Shown: positions 17,053-26,002, numbered from the stretch's first letter. The stretch: 64,000 nt of DNA from a bacterium (GCA_004298675.1 SCRI01000060.1:119458-183457), one strand, 5' to 3'. Numbers and translations: made by a program. The notes: generated by a model not told the origin, from the letters alone.

Positions 17053-18173
17053 AGATCACCGCAATCGAAACGATCGTGCTCAGCATCCCCTACACAAACG
17101 GCGGTCCACCCACGGCGTTCGTCGGCGGGAGCGCGTGGACGTCCCTGCAGATGCTGCTCGTGCGCGTCGATACCGATGCCGGCATCAGCGGCTGGGGCGA
17201 GCCCTTCGGCCATAACGCCTGCCATGCCCTCAAGCAGACCATCGATACGATGATCGCGCCGCTGTGCATCGGGCGCGATGCCGACCGTATCGGCGAGCTG
17301 ATGGCGTCGCTGCAGCACAGCCTGCATCTCTTCGGGCATGGCAACGGGCTCGTGGCGTACGGCCTTTCCGCGCTCGATATCGCGCTCTGGGACATCGCCG
17401 GCAAACAGGCCAATCTGCCGCTCTACCGGATGCTAGGCGGCTCCGGACGCCGCCGGGTGCCCGCATATGCCAGCCTCCTGCGCTACGGCGACCCGGAGCT
17501 GGTGGCGCGCAACGTCGCGGCCGCGCTGGAGCGCGGCTATCGTGAAATCAAACTCCACGAGATCGCCGTCGCGCAGGTCAAGGCGGCGCGGGCGGCTGCG
17601 GGCGAGGGCGTACCGCTCATGCTGGACACGAACTGTCCCTGGACGTCCGAGCAGGCGCGGGAAATGGCACGGCGTTTGGGCGCATACGACCTCGCGTGGC
17701 TCGAGGAGCCGATCTTCCCGCCGGAAGATTTCGCGGCACTCGCGGAGTTGCGCAAGGAGGCCCCCATGAAGCTGGCCGCGGGGGAGAACGCGTCGTGGGC
17801 AGGTGAGTTCAAGTGCATGCTCGATGCCCGCGCCGTCGACGTCGTGCAGCCAAGTGTCACGAAGGTCGGCGGAATCAGCGAGATGCAAAAGGTACTGGCC
17901 TTAGCCGAAGCCTACAACGCGACCGTCGTGCCGCATTGCGCGTACTTCGGTCCGGGTTTTCTCGCCACGCTGCACCTGACGGCGGTACTCCCCGCCGAAA
18001 CCATCTTCGAGCGCCTCTACATGGATCTCGAAGCCAGCCCGTACGGGCAAGCCACCGCTGCCGTGGACGGATACGTCGCGGTACCGCAGGGGCCCGGACT
18101 AGGGCACGATCCCGATCCAGAGGTCATCGAGCGTTATCGCGTGCACGGAGCCGCGGCCGTCACCGCATCCTAG
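17049..18173 (+). CDS. Mandelate racemase/muconate lactonizing enzyme-family protein, 374 aa
   Basis: Enolase-superfamily enzyme with an N-terminal capping domain and a TIM barrel. Visible active-site elements are EIKLHE (Lys-x-His where many members have Lys-x-Lys), Asp in LDTNCPW, Glu in EEP, Glu in AGEN and His in VVPHCAYF. It should be a Mg-dependent acid-sugar dehydratase or epimerase; the substrate is unknown. Translationally coupled to senB through an ATGA overlap. Together with the tartrate dehydratase-like gene it suggests sugar-acid catabolism. Its 3' end meets the PAS gene tail-to-tail (4-base overlap). Confidence 0.85.
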   Translation: MKITAIETIVLSIPYTNGGPPTAFVGGSAWTSLQMLLVRVDTDAGISGWGEPFGHNACHALKQTIDTMIAPLCIGRDADRIGELMASLQHSLHLFGHGNGLVAYGLSALDIALWDIAGKQANLPLYRMLGGSGRRRVPAYASLLRYGDPELVARNVAAALERGYREIKLHEIAVAQVKAARAAAGEGVPLMLDTNCPWTSEQAREMARRLGAYDLAWLEEPIFPPEDFAALAELRKEAPMKLAAGENASWAGEFKCMLDARAVDVVQPSVTKVGGISEMQKVLALAEAYNATVVPHCAYFGPGFLATLHLTAVLPAETIFERLYMDLEASPYGQATAAVDGYVAVPQGPGLGHDPDPEVIERYRVHGAAAVTAS

Positions 18174-18604
18174 ACCGAATCGTGAGAGGCCGCCAACTGC
18201 TTGCGTAGCGCGCGCAATTCCTCGAAACGCGCCGTGACGTCACGCATGATTGCCGTCATGCCCTGCATGCGTCCCGCCTCGTCCTTCATCGTCAGGATCG
18301 AGAACTCGAGCGAGATACGCTGGCCGTCTTTGCGGATGCCGGGCACCGCCAGCACCTGACCCTCACCGTAGCGGCTCTCGCCGCTCTTCATGACGCTGCG
18401 ATAGCCCTCCCAGTGCCGGGCGCGCAGACGCTCCGGAATAATAATGTCCAACGTCTGCCCGGTGGCTTCTCCCTCGGTGTAGCCGAAGATGCGCTCCGCG
18501 CCGCGATTCCAGAGCCGGATCACGCCGTTCTGGTCGGCGTAGATGATGGCGTCGGCGGCGTTCCGGACGATCGCCTCGAAGAAATTGGCAGCGCCAATCG
18601 TCAT
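18170..18604 (-). CDS. Single-domain PAS protein, 144 aa
   Basis: One PAS/S-box domain covers most of the protein: ADAIIYADQNGVIRLWNRGAE, GYTEGEATGQ, a KDGQRISLEFSI strand and a PAC-like MTAIMRDVTARFEE end. No kinase, GGDEF or other output domain follows, so it must act on a partner or as a ligand-binding module. It is the last gene of the norC-to-hemY run, overlapping hemY by 4 bases. Sensing of redox state, haem or NO would fit the context but is speculation; I see no diagnostic haem ligand. Confidence 0.8.
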   Translation of the reverse strand: MTIGAANFFEAIVRNAADAIIYADQNGVIRLWNRGAERIFGYTEGEATGQTLDIIIPERLRARHWEGYRSVMKSGESRYGEGQVLAVPGIRKDGQRISLEFSILTMKDEAGRMQGMTAIMRDVTARFEELRALRKQLAASHDSV

Positions 18605-20055
18605 ATCACCCCTCCCGCCGCCGGCCGTTCGGCCACGGGGGCCTCCCTGAACAGCGCGTCCAGCGTCTCCTCCGCGGCCCGCTCTCCGCTGTGCACGCAG
18701 TCGGGGACTCCCACACCGTGCAGAGCCGCCCCCGCCAGCGCGAAATTCGGCAACGCCGCCGTCTCGCGCTCGATCCGGGCTACACGCTCGAGATGCCCCA
18801 AGGCATACTCCGGTAGACGGTGCGTCCAGCGTCGCACCAGCGTGACCCGCGGAGCCGCCGTCACGCCCAGCAGCGCCCGCACCTCGTCCCGCGCGATCTG
18901 CACCAAGCCCTCGTCATCGGCGTCAAGCAGATGCGCTTGCAGCGCGCCACCGATGAAGGCACGCAGCAGCACCGTGCCCGCGGGCGCACGTCCGGGGTAC
19001 TTTTGGCTCACGATCGTCAGCGCCGTGATGCGCCTGCCCTCGGCGAACGGCACCACCACGCCGTAACTGCGCGGCAACGCGGGCGCGGCGCCCTCGTCGA
19101 ACGCGAGGTTGACGGTGGCGATGGAGTTGTAGACGATCGTCCCCAACAGCTCGGAGAGCTCCGGCTGCACCGTTCGCAGCAGGCGCGCGCTCTCGTGCAG
19201 CGGCGCGGCACAGACGACCGCGTCGAACGCCGCCGTCGAGCCGTCCGAGAGCGCCAGCGACCAGCTACGTTCGCCCCCGCTGCGGCAATGACGCTGCAGC
19301 GCAAGGACGCCGCAGTCCACCTTCACCGCTCCCGCCAGCTCTCGAACGAGGCGCTCGACAAGCGCGCCCAGCCCGCCGCGCAAACCCATCAGCGCTGCCG
19401 TACGCCGCGCGCCGCCGGAGCCGGCCAGTGCGCGCACCAGACTCCCGCTCCCCCGTTCCATCTCCAGGAAACGCGGAAGCGTCGCCTGCATGCTCAAGCG
19501 CTCGGGGTCGGAGGAGTAGATGCCACCGATCAGCGGCTGCGCAAGCCGCTCGAGCACCTCGCGCCCCAAACGCCGCGTGACGAACGCGGCGAGGCTCTCG
19601 TCCTCCGCGTCACGGCGCACCGGGACGAAGGGCTCGAACGCCATGCGCACCAGACCGCGCAAACTAAAGAGACCACTGGTGGCCAGCGCGACGGGGCTGC
19701 TGGGCGCGAAGAGCTGCACGCCGGGTGGAAGCGGCACCAGACGCCCTCGGCGCAGCACGCGCGAGCCCTTGAACTCCGGGCGCGTGGGAACGAGCTCACC
19801 CTCCAGGCCCAGGCGTCGCAGCAGGTCTGCGATGGCCGGCTTCTCGGCTAGCAGCGTCTCCGCGCCGGTCTCCATGGTGAAGCCGTCACGCGTCACGGTC
19901 TCCACACACCCTCCGGCACGCGCCGCGCGCTCGAAGAGCGTGACCTCGACGGGCAAGCGACGCTCGCGTGCGAGCTCCCGCAAACGATAGGCCGCGGCGA
20001 GGCCGCTGATCCCGCCGCCCACGACCGCGACTCGCTGGATGGCGGCTGCGCTCAT
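18601..20055 (-). CDS. hemY: Protoporphyrinogen/coproporphyrinogen III oxidase (HemY type)
   Basis: FAD-dependent, oxygen-using oxidation of a porphyrinogen late in haem synthesis. The N-terminal Rossmann motif VAVVGGGISGLAAAYRL and the family stretches GGCVET, GGIYSSDPERLSMQATLP and FxGGALQ near the C-terminus identify it; 484 aa is typical. The track's 590-aa version adds a spurious N-terminus. ATG 20055 overlaps the radical SAM stop by 4 bases. Whether it works on proto- or coproporphyrinogen (alias hemG or cgoX) is open because hemN, hemF and hemQ are not in view. Confidence 0.92.
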   Translation of the reverse strand: MSAAAIQRVAVVGGGISGLAAAYRLRELARERRLPVEVTLFERAARAGGCVETVTRDGFTMETGAETLLAEKPAIADLLRRLGLEGELVPTRPEFKGSRVLRRGRLVPLPPGVQLFAPSSPVALATSGLFSLRGLVRMAFEPFVPVRRDAEDESLAAFVTRRLGREVLERLAQPLIGGIYSSDPERLSMQATLPRFLEMERGSGSLVRALAGSGGARRTAALMGLRGGLGALVERLVRELAGAVKVDCGVLALQRHCRSGGERSWSLALSDGSTAAFDAVVCAAPLHESARLLRTVQPELSELLGTIVYNSIATVNLAFDEGAAPALPRSYGVVVPFAEGRRITALTIVSQKYPGRAPAGTVLLRAFIGGALQAHLLDADDEGLVQIARDEVRALLGVTAAPRVTLVRRWTHRLPEYALGHLERVARIERETAALPNFALAGAALHGVGVPDCVHSGERAAEETLDALFREAPVAERPAAGGVI

Positions 20056-21218
20056 GGCAGAGGTTGGTAGGCGCAGAGTGGATCCTCCGCGTAGGGGTCG
20101 CCGGTGACGGCATACGCACGCGAGCGCGAGCCGCCACAGACCGTGGCGAACTCGCAGCGCCCACAACGGCCCTTCAAACGCGAGGGATCGCGCAGGCCCA
20201 CGAAGAGATCGCTCTCCTGGTAGACTCTGCGCAGCGAATCGGTACGCACGTTCCCCGCGCTCATCGGCATGAAGCCGCTGGGGCAGATCTCTCCCTTGTG
20301 CGAGATAAACACGAAGCCGCGGCCGGCGTTGATGTCCATCGGGCTGCGCCGCTCGCGCGGCCCCGGTTTCCATTCACCCAATGCCGCACGCAGCCGATGG
20401 TAGAGCGGCCCTGCCTCCGGCACAGCGCCCGGACCCACGCGCCGGGCCAACTCGCCGCGCTGGAGCACGATGCGCTTGAAGTGGTGGCCCTCGGTGGTCT
20501 TCACCGGTATGACCGTGCCTACGTCGTAGAGGAAGTTCATGACATCCTCGGACTCTTGCGCGGTAATCGGTTCCAGCACGCTGCCACGCCCGACGGGAAC
20601 GAGGAAGAAGACGCTCCACAACGCCGCGCTGTGGCTGCGCAGGTGCTGCGCCACCGCCGCCAGGTCCTCGACGTTGTGACGCGTCACGGTCGTGTTGATC
20701 TGCACGCGCAGCCCGATCTCGCGCGCGACCTCCCACAGCTTGAGCGTGCGGTCGAAGACGCCGGAGAAACCGCGAAAGTGATCGTGGATCTCGGGTGTCG
20801 AGCCGTCGATGCTGAGCGACATCGCCTTGAGCCCTAGTCCGTGAAGCTCCGCCAAGCGCTCCCTCGTGACCAGCGGCGTCGCCGACGGCGAGAGCGCCAT
20901 GTGCACGCCCTTGGACGTGCCGTACTCCACGAGCTTGGCGATGTCGTTGCGCTTCATGGGGTCGCCGCCCGTCAGCACGAAGATCGGCGAGGGCTTCCCG
21001 AACCCGGCAATCTCGTCGATCAGCGCACGCGCCTCCGGCGTCGTGAGCTCCAGCGGATTGCGGTGCGGAATCGAGTCGGCACGGCAATGGCGGCAGGCCA
21101 AGTCGCACGCGCGCGTGACCTCCCAAATGATGATGAACGGACGTTCCCCCACGTCGTGGCGCGGGTGGCGCACCTCGGGGATCACGCGCGGGGTGGCATC
21201 CGCCGGCATGGTCGTCAA
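20052..21218 (-). CDS. Radical SAM/SPASM-domain protein in haem gene run, 388 aa
   Basis: The radical SAM cluster motif is CDLACRHC (CxxxCxxC) after EVTRACD, followed by LTGGDP. A C-terminal SPASM-like region has Cys in EICPSGF, CGRCEFATVCGG and PLCAYQP, for an auxiliary Fe-S cluster. It resembles the TIGR04053/AhbD-like group found near tetrapyrrole genes; AhbD decarboxylates Fe-coproporphyrin III. Immediately adjacent to hemH (no gap) and overlapping hemY by 4 bases, it probably acts in haem or haem-variant metabolism. Haem decarboxylation is inference; peptide modification by another SPASM type is the alternative. Confidence 0.82.
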   Translation of the reverse strand: MTTMPADATPRVIPEVRHPRHDVGERPFIIIWEVTRACDLACRHCRADSIPHRNPLELTTPEARALIDEIAGFGKPSPIFVLTGGDPMKRNDIAKLVEYGTSKGVHMALSPSATPLVTRERLAELHGLGLKAMSLSIDGSTPEIHDHFRGFSGVFDRTLKLWEVAREIGLRVQINTTVTRHNVEDLAAVAQHLRSHSAALWSVFFLVPVGRGSVLEPITAQESEDVMNFLYDVGTVIPVKTTEGHHFKRIVLQRGELARRVGPGAVPEAGPLYHRLRAALGEWKPGPRERRSPMDINAGRGFVFISHKGEICPSGFMPMSAGNVRTDSLRRVYQESDLFVGLRDPSRLKGRCGRCEFATVCGGSRSRAYAVTGDPYAEDPLCAYQPLP

Positions 21219-22193
21219 CTACAGGCTCTCCGTGGAAGCATGGACGTCGCCGGCGCCTTTCGGGGGTCCTATGGCCAACTCCGTCAACACAGCGATGAAA
21301 TCCGGATGATCGTTGAGCGCGCTGGCGCGCTCCAGGCGCACGCCAGCCGCGGCGGCGACCGCGGCGGCCTCAACGTCGAGATCGTAGAGCACCTCGACGT
21401 GATCGCAGACGAAGCCGATGGGAACGACGACGGCCTCGCGCCTCCCCGAAGCCGCCGGAAGCCGCTCGAGCACGCTGCAGACGTCTGGCTCCAGCCAAGG
21501 CTCGTCCGGCGCACCGCTGCGGCTTTGGTAGGCGAGCTGCCAGTCAGGCGCTTCGAGCTCCCGCGCCACCAGCCCGGCGGTTGCAAGCAACTGTTCGACG
21601 TAGGGGCCGCACTCGGCCATCGCCCGCGGAATGCTGTGCGCCGTGAAGATCAGCGCCGTAGCCGCGAAGTCGTCACGGCCCAGGCGCGCCAATGCGGCGC
21701 GCGCGCGCTGGGCGTGGGCCCGCACCAGTAGTGGATGATCGTACGCAGGATGCGCGAACGCCAGCTGCGGAGCGGTGGGGCCGATGCGCCGGCACGCCGC
21801 CTGCGCGCCCTGCATGTAGCGCTCCCAGCTTGCCTCGCTCTCGTGCGCCGCCAGCACGATTCCGAGCACACGGCGCGTACCTTGCGCCGCCAGCTCGCGC
21901 AGCGTCTCCTCGATGAAGGGCGCGGCATGGCTCAGCCCGACCCGCACCGGCAACTCGCGGCCGGCGGCGCGCAGCGCCGCCGCAACGCCATCGGCTTGGC
22001 GTTGCGTGAGCTCGTTGAAGGGCGAGCGGCCGCCGATGCGTTCGTAGTGGTGCACGACTCCCTCGTAGCGCGCGCGCGGCACGGGGTGACCGGCGAGCAC
22101 GTGATCGAGGAAGGGACGAATCTCCGCTGGGCTCGTGGGTCCACCAAAGCCGATCAGGACCACGGCGTCGTAGGGCGCTGCCTGCGTCGTCAT
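21219..22193 (-). CDS. hemH: Ferrochelatase
   Basis: Inserts Fe(II) into a porphyrin. Family motifs are VVLIGFGGPTSP at the N-terminus, LSHAAPFIEETL, the metal-site His in FTAHSIP, and the acidic Glu in GFVCDHVEVLYDLD. ATG 22193 overlaps the hemE stop by 4 bases; the track's extra 81 N-terminal residues read into hemE and are spurious. It has 324 aa, normal for soluble bacterial enzymes. It could act on protoporphyrin (PpfC) or coproporphyrin (CpfC). Confidence 0.94.
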   Translation of the reverse strand: MTTQAAPYDAVVLIGFGGPTSPAEIRPFLDHVLAGHPVPRARYEGVVHHYERIGGRSPFNELTQRQADGVAAALRAAGRELPVRVGLSHAAPFIEETLRELAAQGTRRVLGIVLAAHESEASWERYMQGAQAACRRIGPTAPQLAFAHPAYDHPLLVRAHAQRARAALARLGRDDFAATALIFTAHSIPRAMAECGPYVEQLLATAGLVARELEAPDWQLAYQSRSGAPDEPWLEPDVCSVLERLPAASGRREAVVVPIGFVCDHVEVLYDLDVEAAAVAAAAGVRLERASALNDHPDFIAVLTELAIGPPKGAGDVHASTESL

Positions 22194-23218
22194 CTGCGGC
22201 TGTACTCGTGAACCGCGTCGATCAGCGTCAACACGTTGTCGACGGGGGTCTCGGGCAGAACGCCGTGTCCCAGGTTGGCGATGTGTCCGGGGCGCCCGTC
22301 CACGCGCTCGAGCAACTCGCGCACGGCTCGACGGATCTCCGCCGGATCCGCGAACAGCAGCACGGGATCGAGATTGCCCTGCACGCCGACCTCCGAGCCC
22401 AAGCGCCCCCAGGCCTCCCCGATGTCCACGCGCCAATCCAAGCCGATGACGTCACCTCCGGCATCGCGCATCAGCTCCAAGAGACTACCCGTCATCGTTC
22501 CGAAGTGGATCACGGGAATGTCGGGACGCAAGCGTGTGATCAAGCGCTTGGTATGCGGGAGCACGAAGCGGGCGTAGTCGCGCGGCGCGAGGCATCCCAC
22601 CCAACTATCGAAGAGCTGCACCGCGTCCACGCCTGCCGCGATCTGCATGTTGAGGTAGTCGGCGGTGACGTCGGTGATCAGCCCCATTAGGCGCTCCCAC
22701 GTGCCGGGGTCGCGCTGCATCAGCACTTTCGTGGTCACGTGCATGCGCGAGGAGCCGCCCTCGACCAGATACGAAGCGACGGTGAACGGCGCTCCCGCGA
22801 AGCCGATCAGCGGCATCGAGCCGTTCAAGCCCGCGCGCGCAAGGCGGATCGTCTCGGAGACGAATGCCAGCGACTCCTCGACGTCGACCTTCAGGAGCTG
22901 GTTGACGTCGTCGAGCGTGCGAATCGGCTGCTCGATGCGGGGCCCGTCGCCCTTCTCATAGCGCAGCCCCACGCCCATCGGCACCAGCGGCAAGAGGATG
23001 TCCGCGAAGATGATCGCCGCATCGACGCTTAACCGCTGCGCCGCCGTGACCGTTACCTCCGCCGCGAGATCGGAGCGTGTGCACAGCTCCAAAAACGAAA
23101 GCCGCTCGCGCACGCGGCGGTATTCGGGCAGATAGCGGCCGGCCTGACGCATCAGCCAGACGGGCGTGAACGGCGCCTCCTCGCGCCGGCACGCGAGGAG
23201 GAACGGATGCTCAGACAA
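22190..23218 (-). CDS. hemE: Uroporphyrinogen decarboxylase
   Basis: Converts uroporphyrinogen III to coproporphyrinogen III. The hallmark PVWLMRQAGRYLPEYR is near the N-terminus, with FADILLPL and the acidic residue in LFDSWVG also visible; 342 aa is the usual length. Its start is directly against the stop of the preceding small membrane-protein gene (no gap), and its stop overlaps hemH by 4 bases, so it is within the nor-haem run. Confidence 0.96.
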   Translation of the reverse strand: MSEHPFLLACRREEAPFTPVWLMRQAGRYLPEYRRVRERLSFLELCTRSDLAAEVTVTAAQRLSVDAAIIFADILLPLVPMGVGLRYEKGDGPRIEQPIRTLDDVNQLLKVDVEESLAFVSETIRLARAGLNGSMPLIGFAGAPFTVASYLVEGGSSRMHVTTKVLMQRDPGTWERLMGLITDVTADYLNMQIAAGVDAVQLFDSWVGCLAPRDYARFVLPHTKRLITRLRPDIPVIHFGTMTGSLLELMRDAGGDVIGLDWRVDIGEAWGRLGSEVGVQGNLDPVLLFADPAEIRRAVRELLERVDGRPGHIANLGHGVLPETPVDNVLTLIDAVHEYSRR

Positions 23219-23605
23219 CTAGGCCGACTCCGCCGGCGCCGCTTCCGCAACCGCCAGCGTTGCACGGAAGCGCTCCGCCGCGCGGCGATAGAGCACCGCC
23301 CACAGCGCCAGGAACGCCGTCAGTAGACCGGTCCAGAAGCAGATCCAGGTGGAGGCCGTCAGCGGCCACGCAGGCAGGAACGAGAGCGCGACACCCGCCA
23401 GCAACACCCCGCCCAACCAGTTGACGAGAATGGAGTGCCAGCGCGCGTAGTCAGTGCGCCGCGCCAGCAGCGCGAGCGCGATAAAGCAGAACGCGGCCAA
23501 GACGGCCACGCCGCGCCAGGCCGGTCCCGCGAAGAGCGGGGTGTCCAAGACGGCGGCGTAGACCAGTGCAAGGCCGAGCACGATGTTGAGGCTGTTGGCG
23601 ATCAT
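23219..23605 (-). CDS. Small membrane protein, four predicted helices, 128 aa
   Basis: Four hydrophobic segments of about 20 residues separated by short charged loops, with an Ala-rich C-terminal tail. Trp residues at helix ends (ARWHSILVNWLGGVLL, STWICFWTG) vaguely recall SPW-repeat proteins, but I do not assign it. It overlaps the previous gene by 4 bases (ATGA) and abuts hemE. A role in assembly or stability of the NO reductase is possible from position only. Confidence 0.7.
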   Translation of the reverse strand: MIANSLNIVLGLALVYAAVLDTPLFAGPAWRGVAVLAAFCFIALALLARRTDYARWHSILVNWLGGVLLAGVALSFLPAWPLTASTWICFWTGLLTAFLALWAVLYRRAAERFRATLAVAEAAPAESA

Positions 23606-23901
23606 GAATGAATCTCTCCGGATGCGTGCAGGTTCTTCAAGTACCGTAACGTCACGCGAGGAATGAAGTAGTACGCGATGCCGCTGCCGATCAGGAAGAC
23701 CTTCCAGATCGGTCCCAGTGCCGAGAGCGTGACCACCGCCAGCAAGACCGCGCTCTGCGCGGCGTAGCTGGCGATCGCGAGGTACCCCAGGCGGCGCTCA
23801 CCACGCAGTTCGGAGGCGGCGTAGAGCAAGCCATACGCCCCTCCGAACAAGGCGAAGAACCCCAAGCCGATCGCATCGACGACGAATCCCATGGGGGTCA
23901 T
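23602..23901 (-). CDS. Small membrane protein, 99 aa
   Basis: Three hydrophobic stretches: GFFALFGGAYGLLYAA, AAQSAVLLAVVTLSAL and a third near VFLIGSGIAYYFIP, followed by a basic tail. I recognise no family. It starts 9 bases after the norB stop and overlaps the next small membrane-protein gene by 4 bases, so it is probably co-expressed with norCB and may be an accessory subunit or assembly factor. Confidence 0.68.
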   Translation of the reverse strand: MTPMGFVVDAIGLGFFALFGGAYGLLYAASELRGERRLGYLAIASYAAQSAVLLAVVTLSALGPIWKVFLIGSGIAYYFIPRVTLRYLKNLHASGEIHS

Positions 23902-23910
23902 GCTTCGCTC

Positions 23911-25341
23911 TTACCTCGTCCCTGCGCCTTCGACGGCCAGCGTCGCGGGCGCGGCGGCCGCGACGCGGCTGCGTCGCGAGATCGCAATCAGGTTGGAGGC
24001 CAAGATCGCGTAGCCGGCGGCGAAGAGCAATCCGAAGACCCAGCGCATCCAGATGCCCTCCACGAACCACGGGGTTTGCTGCGCCGCCACGAACGCGTTG
24101 AAGGTCGATCCTCCTATCGCGCGCTCGTAGAACGCCTGTGCCATGCCGGCGATCAGGAGTGAGCCGCCCATGCCGTACATGCCAACGTTGAGCAGGCCAA
24201 AGGCCCACTTCCACGCCCGGCCGCCGATCTGCGCGTACCCCCCCGCCTCCTGCACCGCCAGGTAGATCACGGCGATGACGCCGCAGCCGTACGCGCCCCA
24301 GAAGGCGAGGTGACCGTGCGAGGCCGTCCACTGCGTGCCGTGGGCGAAAAGATTGATCTGCGGCAGCGTGATCATGAAGCCCCACACGCCCGCGCCGATG
24401 AAGTTGCCGAACGCTTCGAGCATCGTCCAGTAGAACGCCGGCTGGTTGGTCATCTTGTGCTCGCCCGCGTCGTAGACGGCGTGGATCACCATACCTAGCA
24501 GCGGCAGCGGTTCGAGCGCCGAGAAGAAGCCGCCGATGCCCAGCCAATACTTGGGCGCACCCATCCAGAAATAGTGGTGGCCGATGCCCAGCACGCCGGT
24601 AGCCAGCACCAGCGCCACTTCGATGTAGAGCCAGGTCTCCACCACGTTGCGCGAGGTGTTCATCACGCGCATCAAGACCAGCGCCACGATCGATCCGATC
24701 AGTACCTCCCAAGTCGCCTCGACCCAGAAGTGCACCAGCCACCACCACCAGTACTGATCCACCGCCATGTTGGTCATGGCGGGGAAGGCGAGCATGTACA
24801 GGCCGAACAGCGGAATCAGGTTGAGGATGATCACCCAAGTCACGCCGGTGATGCGCTTGACCGCGATCGCCGTGCCTACGATGTTGTAGACGAACACGGC
24901 GATGCCGATGGCTACGACGATGGCCGCCCAACGCGGCTCCTCGACGTATTTACGGCCCTGGTTGACGAGCCAGAGCGTCTTGTCGGTGCCGGGTCCGTAC
25001 TGCACGAACAGGAAGGTGGCGGCTACGGCCGCGATCGTGATGCAGAACAGCCAGAAGACCACGTTGGCCGCCCGCATCCCCACGAGGTCACGTTTGAACT
25101 CCGAGGGCAGCAACCAGAACAGCGAGCCCATGAACGCCGTCAGCAGCCACAGGACCAGCACGTCGATGTGCATGATCTTGGCCATGCTGAACGGCAAGGG
25201 CTGAGCTAGGAAACCCGGGTGAATGTACTTCGTCGCGGCGATGAGACCGAAGACGATCATCACGCCGAACAACGCCACGGACAGAGTGAAGTACCGTAAG
25301 GCGAGACTTTGGGAAGAGTAGAGACTCGGCACACGTGTCAC
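23911..25341 (-). CDS. norB: Nitric oxide reductase catalytic subunit
   Basis: Reduces 2 NO to N2O at a haem b3/non-haem iron centre in the membrane. About twelve helices. Ligand motifs are visible: early His in AKIMHIDVLVL (haem b), WLVHFWVEATWE (FeB His plus the NOR-specific Glu), GIGHHYFWMG (two FeB His) and SHGHLAFWG (haem b and b3 His). No Tyr-His crosslink site of an oxidase is apparent. No N-terminal quinol-oxidase extension is present, so this is the cytochrome c-dependent type, consistent with norC upstream. Confidence 0.93.
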   Translation of the reverse strand: MTRVPSLYSSQSLALRYFTLSVALFGVMIVFGLIAATKYIHPGFLAQPLPFSMAKIMHIDVLVLWLLTAFMGSLFWLLPSEFKRDLVGMRAANVVFWLFCITIAAVAATFLFVQYGPGTDKTLWLVNQGRKYVEEPRWAAIVVAIGIAVFVYNIVGTAIAVKRITGVTWVIILNLIPLFGLYMLAFPAMTNMAVDQYWWWWLVHFWVEATWEVLIGSIVALVLMRVMNTSRNVVETWLYIEVALVLATGVLGIGHHYFWMGAPKYWLGIGGFFSALEPLPLLGMVIHAVYDAGEHKMTNQPAFYWTMLEAFGNFIGAGVWGFMITLPQINLFAHGTQWTASHGHLAFWGAYGCGVIAVIYLAVQEAGGYAQIGGRAWKWAFGLLNVGMYGMGGSLLIAGMAQAFYERAIGGSTFNAFVAAQQTPWFVEGIWMRWVFGLLFAAGYAILASNLIAISRRSRVAAAAPATLAVEGAGTR

Positions 25342-25381
25342 GCTGACATCTCCTCAACGATGCATGAGTGGTGCGGCGCGG

Positions 25382-26002
25382 CTACCGGAGGGCGGCCTGC
25401 TTGCCTTTGGGCGTGTCGGGGTCGGCTTGGAAGCCGTAGGGAAAGCCGTTGGTGTTGATCGAGGACGTCCACTTCAAGTAGGCCACCACGGCTTTGGCCT
25501 CGTCACGCGACAAGTGGAGATTGGGCATCTCCCGCGTCCAGGTTGGATACTTGTCGGGCTCCATGAGGAACGCAACCATGGCGTCGGCGCGGGTGTGCGT
25601 CTGCGTCATCGGCTCCCACATCTGGCGCCAAACCGGATCGAGCCATGCCTTGGTGAGATCGGGCGCGAAGTACGCACCCGTACCGAAGACGCTGTGGCAA
25701 TCGAGGCAGGCACGGCTCTGGATGACGAGCTTGCCTTCGCGAATCAGTGCTTCGGCCTGATGCTCGTCGTAGACGTGTCCAAACAGCGGATCACTGCCGC
25801 CGATCGTCGGCACGTACTCGTGCTGGGAATCGTCATCCACATAGCCGATGGCCTGATTGATGACGGTGTACGGTGGAACGTTGGCGCCGCCGGTGCTGAT
25901 AACGCCGATGGTGTTGACCGTCAAAGCGATCAAGATCGCCACCATGACGGTCAAAGAGCTGACTGCGCCGGCACGCCAAAAAATTGGATCCCGGGTGTAC
26001 AT
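25382..26002 (-). CDS. norC: Nitric oxide reductase cytochrome c subunit
   Basis: One N-terminal membrane anchor (VSSLTVMVAILIALTVN) precedes a periplasmic monohaem cytochrome c domain with haem site CLDCH and the axial Met in REMPN. At 206 aa it is of usual size. It passes electrons to NorB, whose gene starts 40 bases downstream. First gene of the minus-strand run. GGGG lies about 8 bases before the ATG. The 150 bases upstream show no clear FNR/NNR palindrome. Confidence 0.92.
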   Translation of the reverse strand: MYTRDPIFWRAGAVSSLTVMVAILIALTVNTIGVISTGGANVPPYTVINQAIGYVDDDSQHEYVPTIGGSDPLFGHVYDEHQAEALIREGKLVIQSRACLDCHSVFGTGAYFAPDLTKAWLDPVWRQMWEPMTQTHTRADAMVAFLMEPDKYPTWTREMPNLHLSRDEAKAVVAYLKWTSSINTNGFPYGFQADPDTPKGKQAALR

